Of a DNA stretch of 42,121 nucleotides, positions 1 to 10,474 are shown piece by piece. The stretch spans positions 1-42,121 of the forward strand of contig NW_013546891.1 in assembly GCF_000711695.1 (NCBI RefSeq), read 5' to 3'. Source of the DNA: Tilletiaria anomala UBC 951 (Eukaryota > Basidiomycota > Exobasidiomycetes > Georgefischeriales > Tilletiariaceae). A program made the position numbers and the translations under genes. The notes beneath the pieces were generated by a model. It searched no databases and was not told the origin of the DNA. It saw nothing but the letters and a program-made list of their open reading frames with translations. Every line of letters starts with the position of its first letter. The first letter of the stretch is position 1.

Positions 1-2014
1 ATGTCCTTGGTATATTGGGTCGTTGGTGCGATCATTGCTGGTGCAGGTTTTGCAGTATACGCCGAATTCGCAACTGCAATACCGCGTAATGGTGGAGAGT
101 TGTAAGTGGGCTCGCAAGCTGTGCTGTGGCGCTACTTGATTAGGACAATGAACTGACAGCGTACGCGGGCACCCAGGAATTACTTGCAGCATGCGTACCG
201 GAAACCGAAATACTTAGTCAGCATCATGTACGGTGCTCAGGCACTTCTTCTTGGTCAAGGTTAGAAGCCATCACTCTCTCGTGCGCACATCATTCTTGCT
301 AACTGACTCCGGCTCCATGCCTCATTCTTTCAGCCGCTGGGAACGCATACACGGCTGGCCGATACTTTATTCGCGCAGGTGGTGGCCTGTCCAACGAATG
401 GGGCTCCCGTGGTATCGGTGTGGTCGTGATAGTCTCGGCATTGGTCATCCACAGCGCCTTCTTGAAGTGGGGTCTCCGCTTCCTCAAGTAAGTATATCCA
501 AAGTCACTGCTACGAGTCTTCAGAAAGGCGGAATCGCTAACGGCCCTTTTGCGTGCTACAGCATCGTCGGCACGTTCAAGATCGCTATCCTGCTTCTGAT
601 CGCTTTCGCCGGCTTCGCCGCGTTGGGCGGCCACACGATCGGCCCCGCGCCTCATAACTTCGCCAATGCTTTCGAAGGTACCCGTGGAGATATCTTTGGG
701 GTGTCAGCCTGCATCTACAACGTGAGCTTGGCTACTGCCATGCGGCTTATGCACACCATGGCTCTCCATCGGATTTGCTGATTCGCCCTCCCCGGCTTTC
801 TCTCGCATGACAGGCTGGCTGGAGCTACGTCGGATACTCGAACGCGTTCTACGCCATGGGCGAGATTCGCAATCCACGGCGCACGATCAAGATCGCCGGT
901 CCGCTCGCGCTGGGCACGATTACCGTCATTTATATGCTCGTCCAGATCGCCTACTTTGCCGCCGTACCGAGAGAAGAGATTCTCGGTAGCGAGCAGATTA
1001 TCGCTGCTCTTTTCTTCAAGCACATGTTCGGAGAGTCGTCTGCGCGTGCTCTTTCGTGAGTTTGCCTTTTGCAGCACTGCACTCTCTCCAATCATATGCG
1101 GCGATGAGCATTGCCTGACCTCTTTTCTTGCTTGGGTAGTGTGTTCGTCGCTCTCTCCGCCACGGCCAACGTCTTCTCTGTCATCTTCGCGCAGGGCAGA
1201 TTGAACCAAGCGCTCGGTCGTGAGGGTATCGTCCCGTTCTCCAAGATCCTGGCCTCAAATCGTCCCTTCAAGTCGCCTCTCGCTGGCCTCTCATGGCACT
1301 CGATGATGACCCTCATCATCCTCCTTGCTCCACCTGCAGGCGACGTGAGTGTAGCTTTTCATTACTCCTGCGCACGTTCATCGATGGCTGAGCACCCCTC
1401 CTTACTCTTCAGGCGTATAACTTTGTGCTCAACCTGTCTAGTTACCCGCTCAACATCGTTAATGCCGCCGTGGGTATCGCCCTTGTCACGGCATACTTAC
1501 CCGTGAAGCTGCGGCCAGAGTGGGCACGGGACTGGTCGCCTCCATTCCGCGCCAGCTCTCCTGTGGCAGTCTTCTTCACCCTCGCCTCGCTCTTTCTCGT
1601 GATCACCCCATGGATCCCGCCAAAGAAGGTAAGTGGCATTTACTATGGTTGTTCCTGCGCAAATGAGCTCACTCCGTTTTCTCTGGCTTCTATTTTCATT
1701 GCCATTCATTTCCAGGCGGCTGATGCTGTCTATGAGCACATGTGGTACGTCTGCGCTTAACGTAGATTCGCGCTCTAGCCCGATGTCGACGTTGTTGTAC
1801 TGATCCACGTACTCTCCGATACCTTTCTCTCTCGTGCAGGTACGGCATGGCTCCCGCCGTCACCTTCGGCATCTTCGCTGGCGGTGCGCTCTACTGGCTC
1901 TGCTGGGCTAAGGTCCTACCCCACGTTGGGCAGTACGCGCTGGTTCCGACGACGGTCGAGATGCAGGATGGAACCATCGCAACGGTCTTCAAAAAGGAGT
2001 CGCTTCATTCATAA
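1..2014 (+). CDS. Mup1-like amino-acid permease (APC family), 5' end cut by window
   Basis: Membrane amino-acid transporter of the APC superfamily, closest in feel to fungal high-affinity methionine permeases (Mup1) and LAT-type carriers. Nine exons fit by phase: 1-101, 177-259, 334-487, 562-721, 814-1055, 1140-1344, 1413-1628, 1716-1744, 1840-2014, giving 454 residues and a TAA stop at 2012-2014. Family hallmarks are IPRNGGELNYL after an early hydrophobic segment, GWSYVGYSNAFYAMGEIRNP in the middle, and GRLNQALGREGIVPFSK before the later membrane helices. Several hydrophobic segments of about 20 residues are visible. The ATG at position 1 lies inside what should be the second helix (MSLVYWVVGAI), so the true N-terminus with helix 1 is probably upstream of the window. 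Substrate is inferred from family resemblance only. All introns are short (66-95 nt). Confidence 0.85.
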
Positions 2015-2872
2015 TCTGAACAGTAGTCTAGCATGAAAGCCACCGAGCTTACTGCGTTTCTCCTTGTTAGTTTCATTTCAAACAATCCGTGTATCACGAG
2101 GGATATCCACTGTTACGGACACGATATGAGGATCGATCTGTGATGCCCCCAGGCAGCGGCAAACTATACAAAGCACGAATCTGCCGGCAGCGAAGGCCGA
2201 CCATGACGACGAGGTCGGTTCAGAGATGAAGACAGTGACGTATTCATAGTGAGAGTAACTAAGCGCCCCTACGGGTCAGGTGCCTCTAGAGTGCCTCATG
2301 CCACTGTCCGGGCAGTTGGGCGACAGAGGTTCAGGGTACTGCCATGGTCCAGTAGCCACCCTTGGCCAGGGGCCACATTGGGGTAGAGAGGGTGTTGAGG
2401 TTCTGCAAAGCCACACAAAACACAGTGGTTTCGTGCCTTCGTATGAAAATTGTCCAGCAGCGCCAGGCACTTGCTAGCACACCTCACACCACGCCGTGCC
2501 ACGTTTCACGCTCCTCCTAGCCACGTTGCAAGATCTTGGAGAGCAATTGGGACTGTTCTCATATTCAGTCAGATGTAACACTACAAATCAAGATCGAAAT
2601 CAAGGCCGAAAATCAGGATGTCCAACACCGCTCTGTGTGCTTAGCAGGCAGCAGAGTCGCCAGCCATAAACCTGCATGCAGAATGCACAGCTCTTGCTAA
2701 TACAAAAGCATAAACAAAGCCGAAAGAGCCGACAAGGACACCTGGACGAAGATGTATTTATCCGTCACCTGGCCTCCGGTCGATACCTCATCCACACACT
2801 CCTCGCCTTCCGTTCTCTCTTCCGGGATGGTATCGCTATCGGGGAATAATATTTACGCATATATAGAACCTG
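2015..2872. other. Intergenic region, no supported gene
   Basis: No open frame here has recognisable protein character. Overlapping frames on both strands near 2276-2502 are short and mutually antisense. A short open stretch ending at a TAG about 2248-2250 (reading KADHDDEVGSEMK) resembles an acidic permease tail, but no donor in the permease's last exon links to it. The right part is AT-richer and leads into a TATA motif. Confidence 0.5.
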
Positions 2873-2878
2873 TATAAA
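2873..2878 (+). promoter_or_regulatory. TATA box (TATAAA)
   Basis: A perfect TATAAA, with a second AT-rich TATATA stretch just upstream at about 2859-2864, lies 95 nt before the ATG at 2973 and 126 nt before the ATG at 3004. The spacing suits the promoter of the candidate secreted-protein gene that follows. This is inference from position and motif only. Confidence 0.4.
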
Positions 2879-2972
2879 TGGGAGACGCCTGCCTCTCCTT
2901 ATCGCTCACCTGCAGCCTTCCAATCCAGCAGCTGACTTCCCATCCAACAGCCGTGACCTTGCGCTGACAAGA

Positions 2973-3591
2973 ATGCGGCCATTTGGCTCACCCTTACGAA
3001 TCGATGAACAGGCTGGCTGCAGCAGTGGTCTCTGTCACGACAGCAAGTGCGCTGATTCGAGCTCCTCTGCCGGCGGCGGCCTGACTGGCTGGTTCCTTGG
3101 TAGCTTCGGTCCGTTGTCGGACAAGAGCAAGGTGGCGATCGTTCAAGCCACCACCTCCGGTGAGAATGTCGCGCACATGAACGTCACAGTAGGCGCCACG
3201 CCACTCAGCATCTCACGTGCTGTTCCCGCCAGCGTCATCTACCATGAGACCCTCCCCTCCTCTACCACTTCACAGCAGCAGAAGCGGCAGAGTGTCCCAG
3301 ACCTGGGTCATTGTCAACTACCAATGGCAGTTGCAACCACTCTCCCTAGACCCAGGGGTGACGAGCGAACGCTACATAACGCAAAATTCTCACAACATTA
3401 ACGGAGGCGTTGTCTCAATCGGAGGCGACATGGTCGGGAACACCTGGCATCATGCGCCCGCAGAAGACGCACTGTACGATAACGAAGTTGCACTCCTCCA
3501 GCCAGCCGGTTCCTATTACTGTGACGAAGGCGTCGAGGGTACGCTGCTCATTGGAAGCATCATCAATGAGCACGTACCCAACGGAGCGTAG
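2973..3591 (+). pseudogene. Candidate decayed (or mis-spliced) secreted-protein gene, family unknown
   Basis: Coding-like sequence is spread over two frames. An ATG at 3004 opens a signal-peptide-like start (MNRLAAAVVSVTTASALIRA) that meets a stop at about 3082. From there the other frame, open since 2973, continues with LTGWFLGSFGPLSDKSKVAI and NVTVGATPLSISRAVPAS up to about 3270. The first frame then resumes with TWVIVNYQWQLQPLSLDPGV and runs to the TAG at 3589-3591. The two switches fall in a GC-rich GCCGGCGGCGGCC stretch and in a CAG-rich stretch. That suits small indels, though a GTGAGA donor near 3161 leaves an intron possible for the second. No known family is recognised. The TATA box upstream supports a once-expressed gene. 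Confidence 0.35.
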
Positions 3592-4307
3592 GCGTTGGTG
3601 GTCATCATAGGATGCTGGTTAAGGGTGAGCCAACTTCGGCCGTTAAGGTGTAACATCAGAAATCGTAATTGGGAACTTCACCATCCGAAGGAGAGAAAAG
3701 CATCCACTTGCGTGCAACGGAAGTGTAGTGCAGCCAATATGCGATCAAATGGAGGTGCAGCCGCCTGCTTCTTGCATCGCAGATGGCCGCACAAAGTTTC
3801 TCTGCCAAATGGAATAGCACAGCAGTGCGTGCCCAGCAGTTCCCCTGTTCTTTTGGTTTATCTTCCCCATCTTTTACATGCGCGGCGCATCTCTCCATCC
3901 CCAGAAGGAGAAGGAAAGGTGTGCGCGTGTGCGGAGGCCATACATGTGGTTGTCTGCCGCTATAAAGATCGAGTCTGCGTGCTCTCGATCGTAAGCGATA
4001 TGTGTTCGGGTGGCAAGTGCCCCATCACCGTGCCCGCATTTGTTCCGGGACATGACTTGCTGCAAGGTTGAGTGCGCAGCAGAAATTCGGGAGTGCCGAA
4101 GCCATCGCCCATTTCGCCTTGTGTTGATGCCTTCGCGCTCGCGCCAGCAGTTGTCGGAAAAACTTCTGAGAGCCTCGGTGAGCGAGGAAAGCCCTCCCCT
4201 TCCCTCCTTTCTCAGCTACTGCTCACTGCCATCACCACAACCTTCTTTTGGCTGTGCCTTCTGATGCCACATCTTCCCCTTCTGCCCCCTGTAATCCTTC
4301 GCTGCTC
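3592..4307. other. Intergenic region downstream of DHH1, no supported gene
   Basis: The segment holds the likely 3' flank of DHH1, transcribed from the opposite strand. Open frames on the plus strand here run on into antisense of the DHH1 glycine/arginine-rich tail and have the proline/serine composition expected of such shadows. No gene, repeat or RNA element is recognised. Confidence 0.5.
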
Positions 4308-6263
4308 TTACGACCGTGCAGCAGCCGGAACGCCCGCGCCATTCCCAGCGCCCGCACCCCTCCTTTCGCCTCCCCCGCCTCCTCGGCCCCCACCTCGTCC
4401 GCGCCCACGGTACCCTCCTCTGCCACCTCCGTCGCCTCCTCGCCTGTGGGACACCGTCTCTGTAAAGTTCTGCGATTGTGGGATAGCATTCGCGTGCATG
4501 GCTGCTTGCGTCGCTGGAATCACGGGTCGGCCGGCTTGCAGATGGGACGGCGCAGTGCCTGCGCTTGCACCCGCTTGCTGTTGTTGCTGCTGTCCAGCCT
4601 GTTGGGATTGCTGCTGCTGCGCTGCCTGACCATTCGCAGGAGTTTGGCCGCCGTTCTCGTGGATGAGCGATGGGGCGACGTAGAGCTTTTTGTCAATCGT
4701 ACTCGGGATCGGCTGGATCTCCGTGCCGAGCTCCTGCTCGATACGGTAAAGGTTGAAGCGGTCTTCATAGGTAATCAAGTTAATCGCGAGACCCAGGTGG
4801 CCAAACCGACCGGACCGGCCGATACGATGCAGGTAGGTCTCTGCGTTCTTGGGGAAGTCAAAATTGATGACGACGTTAACGGCTTGGATGTCGATACCTC
4901 TCGTGAGGAGATCAGAGCAGACCAAGTTGCGGCACGCGCCGTTGCGGAAGTCATGAAAGACGCGATTGCGATGCGACTGGAGCATCTTTGCGTGCGAGTA
5001 GAAGCACGAGTAGCCAAGATCGGTGATCTTCTTGGCAAGCAGCTCGACTCGGTTGGTTGAGTTGCAGAAGATGATGGATTGGTTGATTTGCAGACGAGAA
5101 AAAAGGGTGTTCAAGCAGTGTACCTTTTGCCGTTCCTCGACAAATGCGTAGTATTGTGTGACACCGCGCAGCGTGAGCTCGTCCATAAGATTGATCTCGT
5201 ATGGATTGACCATGTGCTTGTCCTTGAAGTCCTTAACTATCAGAGGAAATGTGGCGGAGAAAAGCATGACCTGGCGCTCTTTGGGTAATAGGGCGAGCAA
5301 TTGTTCCATGACTGGAGTGAATTCGGGGGATAGCAGTTTGTCTGCCTCGTCCCTTTTGTAGCCAATCCGCGCAACAGTCAATATCCGAGCATACCCTACC
5401 GTTCAGGCACGGCGCGTCTGCATACTCACATGACAAAAGTGGTGCATTGCGAAAGATCTGTGACACCCTTTCCGGCCAAATCAAGAATTCTCCCTGGTGT
5501 TCCAACGAGCACGTGTACAGTCTGGCTGAGCCGCAAAATGTCGTCCTTCAACGTAGTGCCCCCGGTGGTGACCATGACTTCGACGCCGGTGTGCTTTCCC
5601 AGAGTTTTGCAGACTTGACTCGTCTGCAGCGCCAGCTCTCGTGTTGGAACAAGTAGAATGGCCTGGATCTTGTTCTTCTTGGGGTTCAAACGCTCTAGGG
5701 TTGGAATGATGTAGCTTGCTGTTTTGCCCGTGCCATTCTGTCCTCCAAGTCTGGTCAGCAAGCTTGTCCAGGAAATCATACTTTCACAACGAGACACACC
5801 TTTGCTCGCGCTAGAATATCTCTGCCAGTCAGAGCGATCGGGATGCTCGCTTCTTGGACCGGACTCGGGCGTTCTGGGTGTACACCAGCCTGCATCAGCA
5901 GGTGCTGAGTCTGGAAGCATTTGGTTCAGGACTCACCACTACAGCAGCCAAGGACCGCCCAGACAGGGGAAAGAAAGAGATGATGAGCATGCAGAACAGC
6001 AATACGTGGTGTCGAGATAAGTGATGGAGAGACAGCGTCAGTGCGATCAGATGTGGTAGAGGGAAGAACTGTCTAGGCACGCACAACCCTGCTTCAAATA
6101 TGCCCATAAGGAGCTCGCGCTTGAGATAGTAGTCTTCCCAGTCGTGGCCTTGCGTGTTGGTCACATCCTCTGTCTGTGGCCGGTCATCTTTGGGTGCGGT
6201 GGCCATCACCTGCTGTTTCCACTGGGCCTCGGACTGGCCAGCTGCTGGCCCCGCTGTCGCCAT
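4308..6263 (-). CDS. DHH1: DEAD-box RNA helicase Dhh1 (DDX6/RCK/Me31B family)
   Basis: Cytoplasmic ATP-dependent RNA helicase of P-bodies that promotes mRNA decapping and translational repression. Exons on the minus strand: 6263-6085, 5938-5937 (a 2-nt micro-exon), 5873-5800, 5737-5430, 5352-4308. They total 1608 nt, 535 residues. Motifs in order: FERPSPVQ Q-motif at 60-67, AKNGTGKT (motif I) at 84-91, [16 protein letters not shown] at 189-192, SAT at 220-222, RGID, and HRIGRSGR at 363-370. The two RecA-like domains closely resemble Dhh1/DDX6. The C-terminal tail is glutamine-rich and then RGG/glycine-rich, typical of fungal Dhh1 and of phase-separating tails. The ATG at 6263 starts [11 protein letters not shown]; the frame upstream begins with GTG, so it was not used. 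It is divergently paired with EDC3, its known binding partner. Confidence 0.95.
5937..5938 (-). other. DHH1: 2-nt micro-exon (TG) of DHH1
   Basis: On the minus strand the sequence reads ...GCTGCTGTAG, then TG, then GTGAGTCCTG.... This places two bases between a good acceptor and a near-consensus donor. The preceding exon ends GGG TT (donor GTGCGT at 6084) and the following exon starts AACGCC after CACCCAG at 5875-5874. Joining TT + TG + AA gives TTT GAA, producing FEAGFERPSPVQ, which matches the conserved Dhh1 Q-motif region residue for residue in layout. Joining the two larger exons directly breaks the frame. Flanking introns would be 146 and 63 nt. Confidence 0.7.
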
Positions 6264-7029
6264 CTTTGCGAATTGAAGGTTTGCGACCACTGACGTGGCT
6301 CTCTGGTATGGCTGACGATGGTCTTTCGCTTCTCACTGCAACTCTGTTACTTCTGTGAGCCGATTCGAGTGAGTGGATGCGGTGCGAGCGGATGGGCAGG
6401 GACGTCCCTGGTTGGGCCTTTGGGCGGCGTCGAATGTCGATGTTGGAACGTTAGATGAGAAGAGCGAACCGCAATCAAGCACACAACTTTCGAGATGTGC
6501 TATGCTGCGCTCTCAACTAGCTTGTACGTTGCATGAAGAACTGTCGTCGCTACTAAACTTTCACGTTGTAGGCCATGCTCTCAAGTATAGAGATGGTTTG
6601 AGGAGCGAGCTCGGTGAGAGCATGTGGGAGAAGGAACGAGACACATCTGATGAGGGCGCGCGGACGGGGGCGAGACGATGAGCCAGCGTTCAGCATCAAC
6701 GGCCAGCGGCCTCTAATAGGCATCTTTGGCAGATTAAAGGGGAGTCCCCCAAGGACGAGGTGGGCATATAACCCTATTTCTCTGTTTTCCTCGCTCGCGC
6801 ATTCCACACTACAGTCTCCACATCGTGAGTTCGTAACTTTCATCTGTGTGGTATGGTGACGAGGGTGGTGCCCTCTCGTCAGCGCTGCATCCACACAGTC
6901 AGACCTCTCCTTCAGCAAACGGTGTCTGTCATCTTCGTTTGGCTCTCGAACACCTTCTAATACCGCAAGGCCTAATCGTCTAGAATCTCAGCTCTTGTTC
7001 CCAGCACGACCCAGGCTCTGCCCTCCAGC
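6264..7029. promoter_or_regulatory. Shared divergent intergenic region of DHH1 and EDC3
   Basis: The 766 bp between the two start codons must contain both promoters and 5' leaders. Pyrimidine-rich stretches occur before EDC3 (around 6770-6830 and 6920-7010). No consensus TATA box was seen near the expected distance for either gene. The open frames inside are short, antisense to one another and have no recognisable product. Confidence 0.5.
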
Positions 7030-8585
7030 ATGGCCGCGAGCAGCTTCATTGGCACATTTGTTGAGGTGCAGCTCTCGCACGGCGCTGACCTCTTCGGGTT
7101 CATCACCGCCGTCGATCCTGTAGCACAGACGCTGAGCTTCCGCGACCCTCACACCGGGCATATCAGCACACTCTCCAAGGGAGATATCGTCAATTTGCAG
7201 ATCAAAGAGGCTCCCCTGCTTGATCATCCATTGACAAAGGATGAGGCTGACAAATTGCAGGCGCAGGCCGACTTTCATCCAGCAGCGCGAGAGCTGTCAC
7301 AGCCCCCGACAAAGCCGGCAGCAGCAGCAGTAGATCATACCATAGTCCGACCGCACGACGAGAAACAGGTGCAACTGAAGCAGCAGCCTAAGGAGAAGCG
7401 AAAACAGAAGGACAAGGGTGCGCACATTCGGAGCGAAACACCGACACGTGCTGCTCAGCACGGACAGCAGCAGCAGCAACGACAGCCAAACAAAAGCGAA
7501 CGATCACAAGAAGCACAACATTCTACATGCGCAGCGGCGTATATGAAAGAATTTGACTTCCAAGCGAACTTGGATCAGTTTGACAAAAAGAAGATCTGGG
7601 AGGAGATTCGGGTGAGTTGGTATCGAGCAAGACCCCCAAAATTTGTGATTCAAGTCACCTATCTTACCTTCTGCAACCTCCATGTCAGAATTCGGACAAG
7701 ACCGATCCATCGCTGCTTTTAGTGTCTCACAATCGTGCTTCAATTCCCGTGCAGCTAGTACGCGGCCCAAATGGTATCGGGCCGGTACCTATTGGAGGAC
7801 ATCGCAACGGCGACAACGTTTCGGACTCTGCACGTGTCTCGCGTCGTCAGGTGGGAGGTGCAGGTGTGGGAGACGGAGGAGGTGCACGGAGAAGGAATGG
7901 GCAAGAAAAATTAGGGAACTACGAACCGGTTCTTAGTCCAAGTCCGCCGCCTGTGGAAGAGCGAAGGGCGGATGCAGACGCAGCCACAAGCGGCACGAAC
8001 TACGCCTTTCCCCCCATGGATGGACATGTGGCTGGCAAAATCAGCGCCAGAGTTGATAGCGAAACTCTACGAGCGGAGTTACGCGAATTGCATTTCAAGC
8101 TTACCCTGCTCCAGACGCTTTCAGGCATCACGATACACGAGCAAGGATCCAGCGGAACTAGGTCCTCGAATGGGTCTGACCACCACCAGCAGGAACAAGC
8201 CCACAGAAAGTACCAGTGTACAGTGTGGAAAGATCACAAGGCACAGGCCGAAGCACGTGAATCGGGCGGCTTGGAAGGCTGCCTCTGTTTTTCCGTCGCA
8301 GCCACCATGCAGCATCAGCAGAAAACTAAGAGGACTGTCGCTTCCCCTTTGTCTGCACATACCATGTCAACGGACGCATCGTCAGCGTCAGCAGCATCGC
8401 AGGCACAGCATGTAGCGGTCGCCATCGGGGGTTTCAGGTATCTTGGGCCCATTGCGGCTCGCAGCGATGCGACAATCATCGAGAATATGCCGGCGAAATA
8501 CAAGCAAGAGCTGAGCTTGCGCAACGAGACTGCTAGCATCTTTTTCAGGCGCCTGCGCCAGGCTGCATTCGGCGAAGCTGGGTGA
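7030..8585 (+). CDS. EDC3: Enhancer of mRNA decapping Edc3-like protein (Lsm + FDF, no YjeF_N seen)
   Basis: P-body scaffold that activates Dcp2 and binds Dhh1. Exon 1 is 7030-7611 and exon 2 is 7689-8585 (intron GTGAGT...GTCAG, phase 0), giving 492 residues. Residues 1-65 form a divergent Lsm domain beginning FIGTFVEVQLSHGADLFGFI. The FDF motif is at 175-177 within EFDFQANLDQFDKKKIWEEI, followed across the intron by NSDKTDPSLLLVSHNR. The linker between is rich in Q, K and S. The remaining 290 residues are serine/glutamine-rich. They lack the YjeF_N Rossmann-like domain that normally ends Edc3 and makes the dimer. No intron was found that would recover such a domain before the convergent NADH pyrophosphatase gene 126 bp downstream. 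An Scd6/Lsm14 relative is the alternative, but the Lsm start and FDF context favour Edc3. Confidence 0.8.
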
Positions 8586-8710
8586 GAAGCATAGCATGGC
8601 GCGCATATGTGCCGCGCATTGACTCGTGATTAATGTAACCCTGTGTTGCCGTCACGTGTTATCTACGTCAATATTGCATTGCACTTTCACTCTCTATGTC
8701 GCTTCTACAT

Positions 8711-10474
8711 TTACATCTTCCCCTTGCCGCTCGACGAGGCTGGAGGTGGTGGGAGGTAAGCTTCCTTCCGAGCCCACGAGGCGATCAGTACATGAGCAAT
8801 GGCAGTGGCGCCAGGGATCCTGCACAGGATAAGCATGGAAAAGTGATTAGTACCGTGAAGCTTGGTATTTAAAACACGGGACTCTGCAGCAAACGTACTT
8901 GAAAGGCGCCTGTGTGGCAGCATGACGATCGCCAGCTTTCACAACACCGTCTGCGGCCTTCGAGTCCCACTTCTCATCATCGCCATTTCTCGGGCACCCC
9001 TCGGCTTCTCCCTTCTTCCTATCCTCTTTAGCGTGGATCCTTGTATTCTCGTCGAACTTCTCCACGTCCTGTTTAGTAAGACTGCTGGTCGCGCTGCTCT
9101 CGAGCACCTGCAGCACCTCGGCGCGCGTGAACCACCGCGCGTCCTCCAGCTCGTTGTCCAGATCGAGTCGGATCGAGTCCTGCCCTTCCATCGCGTAGCC
9201 CAGGACGCCGATCATGAATTGCGAAGGGAACGCCCATGATTGCGTCGAGTGGTAGACGACGGCACCGACTCCGACACCGGCCTCCTCGTGGATCTCGCGC
9301 CGAACGGCTTCTTCTAAGGACTCGCCAGGCTCGACAAAGCCGGCCAAACAGCTGTAGAATGACTTGGGCCATGTGCGCTGGCGCCCAAGCAAGATCCGCT
9401 CGCCGTCTGCGCTGAGGATACCGGCGATAATGACCGGGTCCGAGCGCGGGTAACTAAAATTGGAGAGCAAACGTGTGGATGGGCAGTCGCCCTTACCGTC
9501 TTCCCCAAAGTGCTTGTGCTCGCCGAGAAACGGTGTAATAAATGGCGACTGTTCCGCTTGACGAAGGCCAGAAGAGCATCCGCGCTTATATCCAGCCCAC
9601 AGGCTGTATTGCCTTCTCGAGCATGCCGGGCAATGCTAAAGAAAGCAAACCCGATGAGTCTCCAACCAACGTGCCAAAATGTGATGCCTTCTACAACATC
9701 CTCAATGACGCACATGGTGCCTTTCATTCCAATCGATCAGGCTCCTGGCGTGAGCAAGGATGGCAGCGTCCGACTTGGGCCATGTGCCCGCTAGAAGTGG
9801 GGGAGAGGGCGTCAGTCACTGCCGAATTCTTGATCATGCCATAATCGAGCCTGCGCACCATGCGCGAGTGCTCTGGTATCGACGAAGTCGTAGTCGGGGT
9901 GCTCCTCTAAATGCTTCTTTAGAGCCGCCATGGGCCATTCCTTTCCAGTCGGGGAGGGTGGAGTGAAGTTGAGAGAGAGGGCAAAATAGGGAGTGCCTGC
10001 AGGTTGCTGCTTCGTCCCCGCCAGGTCTCCAGGAAGCGACTTGGTGGGCACTTGGGATTCATCCACACCTAGGAACACCAGTGCAAGGGTACTGGGTCCA
10101 ATGGAGTCGGTCGCCTTCTTGAATTCTTTGACCGTCTCCTCGTCAGCTCCTTCAGGAAGCTTCAAGCCGTACGCGTCCGGCCCAAAGACTTGAACAGCGT
10201 CACCGGTCGTGTGTGGATCCCCACCAGAGGCTTTGACGCTACTCAGTATGCAGTCCTTGACGTCTTTCCAGCTCAGGGTTGCCAGCAAGGAGTTGCGGTC
10301 ACCGCCCTTGTAAACCAGTGGGTTGAGCCGATTGAGAACGACGAAGCGAGAGTCGTCCGATGTCAGAGCTGCGTTAATGAATTCCGAAGAAGTTCGCAGC
10401 CAGGAGAGGCGATTCAGCTTGGAACCGGAGTAAAAGTTCACGGTGGTGAACGAAGCGAAGCCTGTCTGCTCCAT
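8711..10474 (-). CDS. NPY1: NADH pyrophosphatase / NAD-capped RNA hydrolase (Nudix, NPY1/NUDT12 type)
   Basis: Hydrolyses NADH or NAD+ to NMN(H) and AMP; family members also decap NAD-capped RNA. Exons: 10474-9859, 9790-9714, 9635-8899, 8819-8711, total 512 residues with consistent phases. An N-terminal NUDIX-like domain is followed by the helix DAAILAHARSLIDWNERHH. Next comes a zinc ribbon: CPAC, a third Cys in KRGC and a fourth in GDCPSTRLL. YPRSDPVIIAG then opens the catalytic domain. The Nudix box GFVEPGESLEEAVRREIHEE plus AGV matches GX5EX7REUXEEXGU perfectly. The downstream NADH signature SQPWPFPxS is altered to TQSWAFPSQ. A charged insertion of about 60 residues precedes the final helix IPGATAIAHVLIASW. 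The C-terminus (GKGKM) is not a PTS1. The frame stays open upstream to an ATG at 10636. Confidence 0.9.

Noticed and set aside
2190-2250. Acidic tail-like reading KADHDDEV after the permease stop
   Set aside because: No credible donor in the last permease exon joins it in frame; the family-typical ending is already reached at 2014.
4248-5060. Plus-strand open frame of 270 codons over DHH1
   Set aside because: Exactly antisense to the conserved helicase core and Q/G-rich tail; no independent protein character.
6264-6290. Upstream extension of DHH1 beginning VANLQFAKM
   Set aside because: Starts with GTG rather than ATG; the ATG at 6263 suffices.
9420-9490. Apparent intron GTAAGG...TTTTAG in the Nudix gene
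   Set aside because: Splicing it breaks the frame, while reading through keeps one frame and the conserved NFSYPRSDPV with the fourth zinc-ligand Cys.
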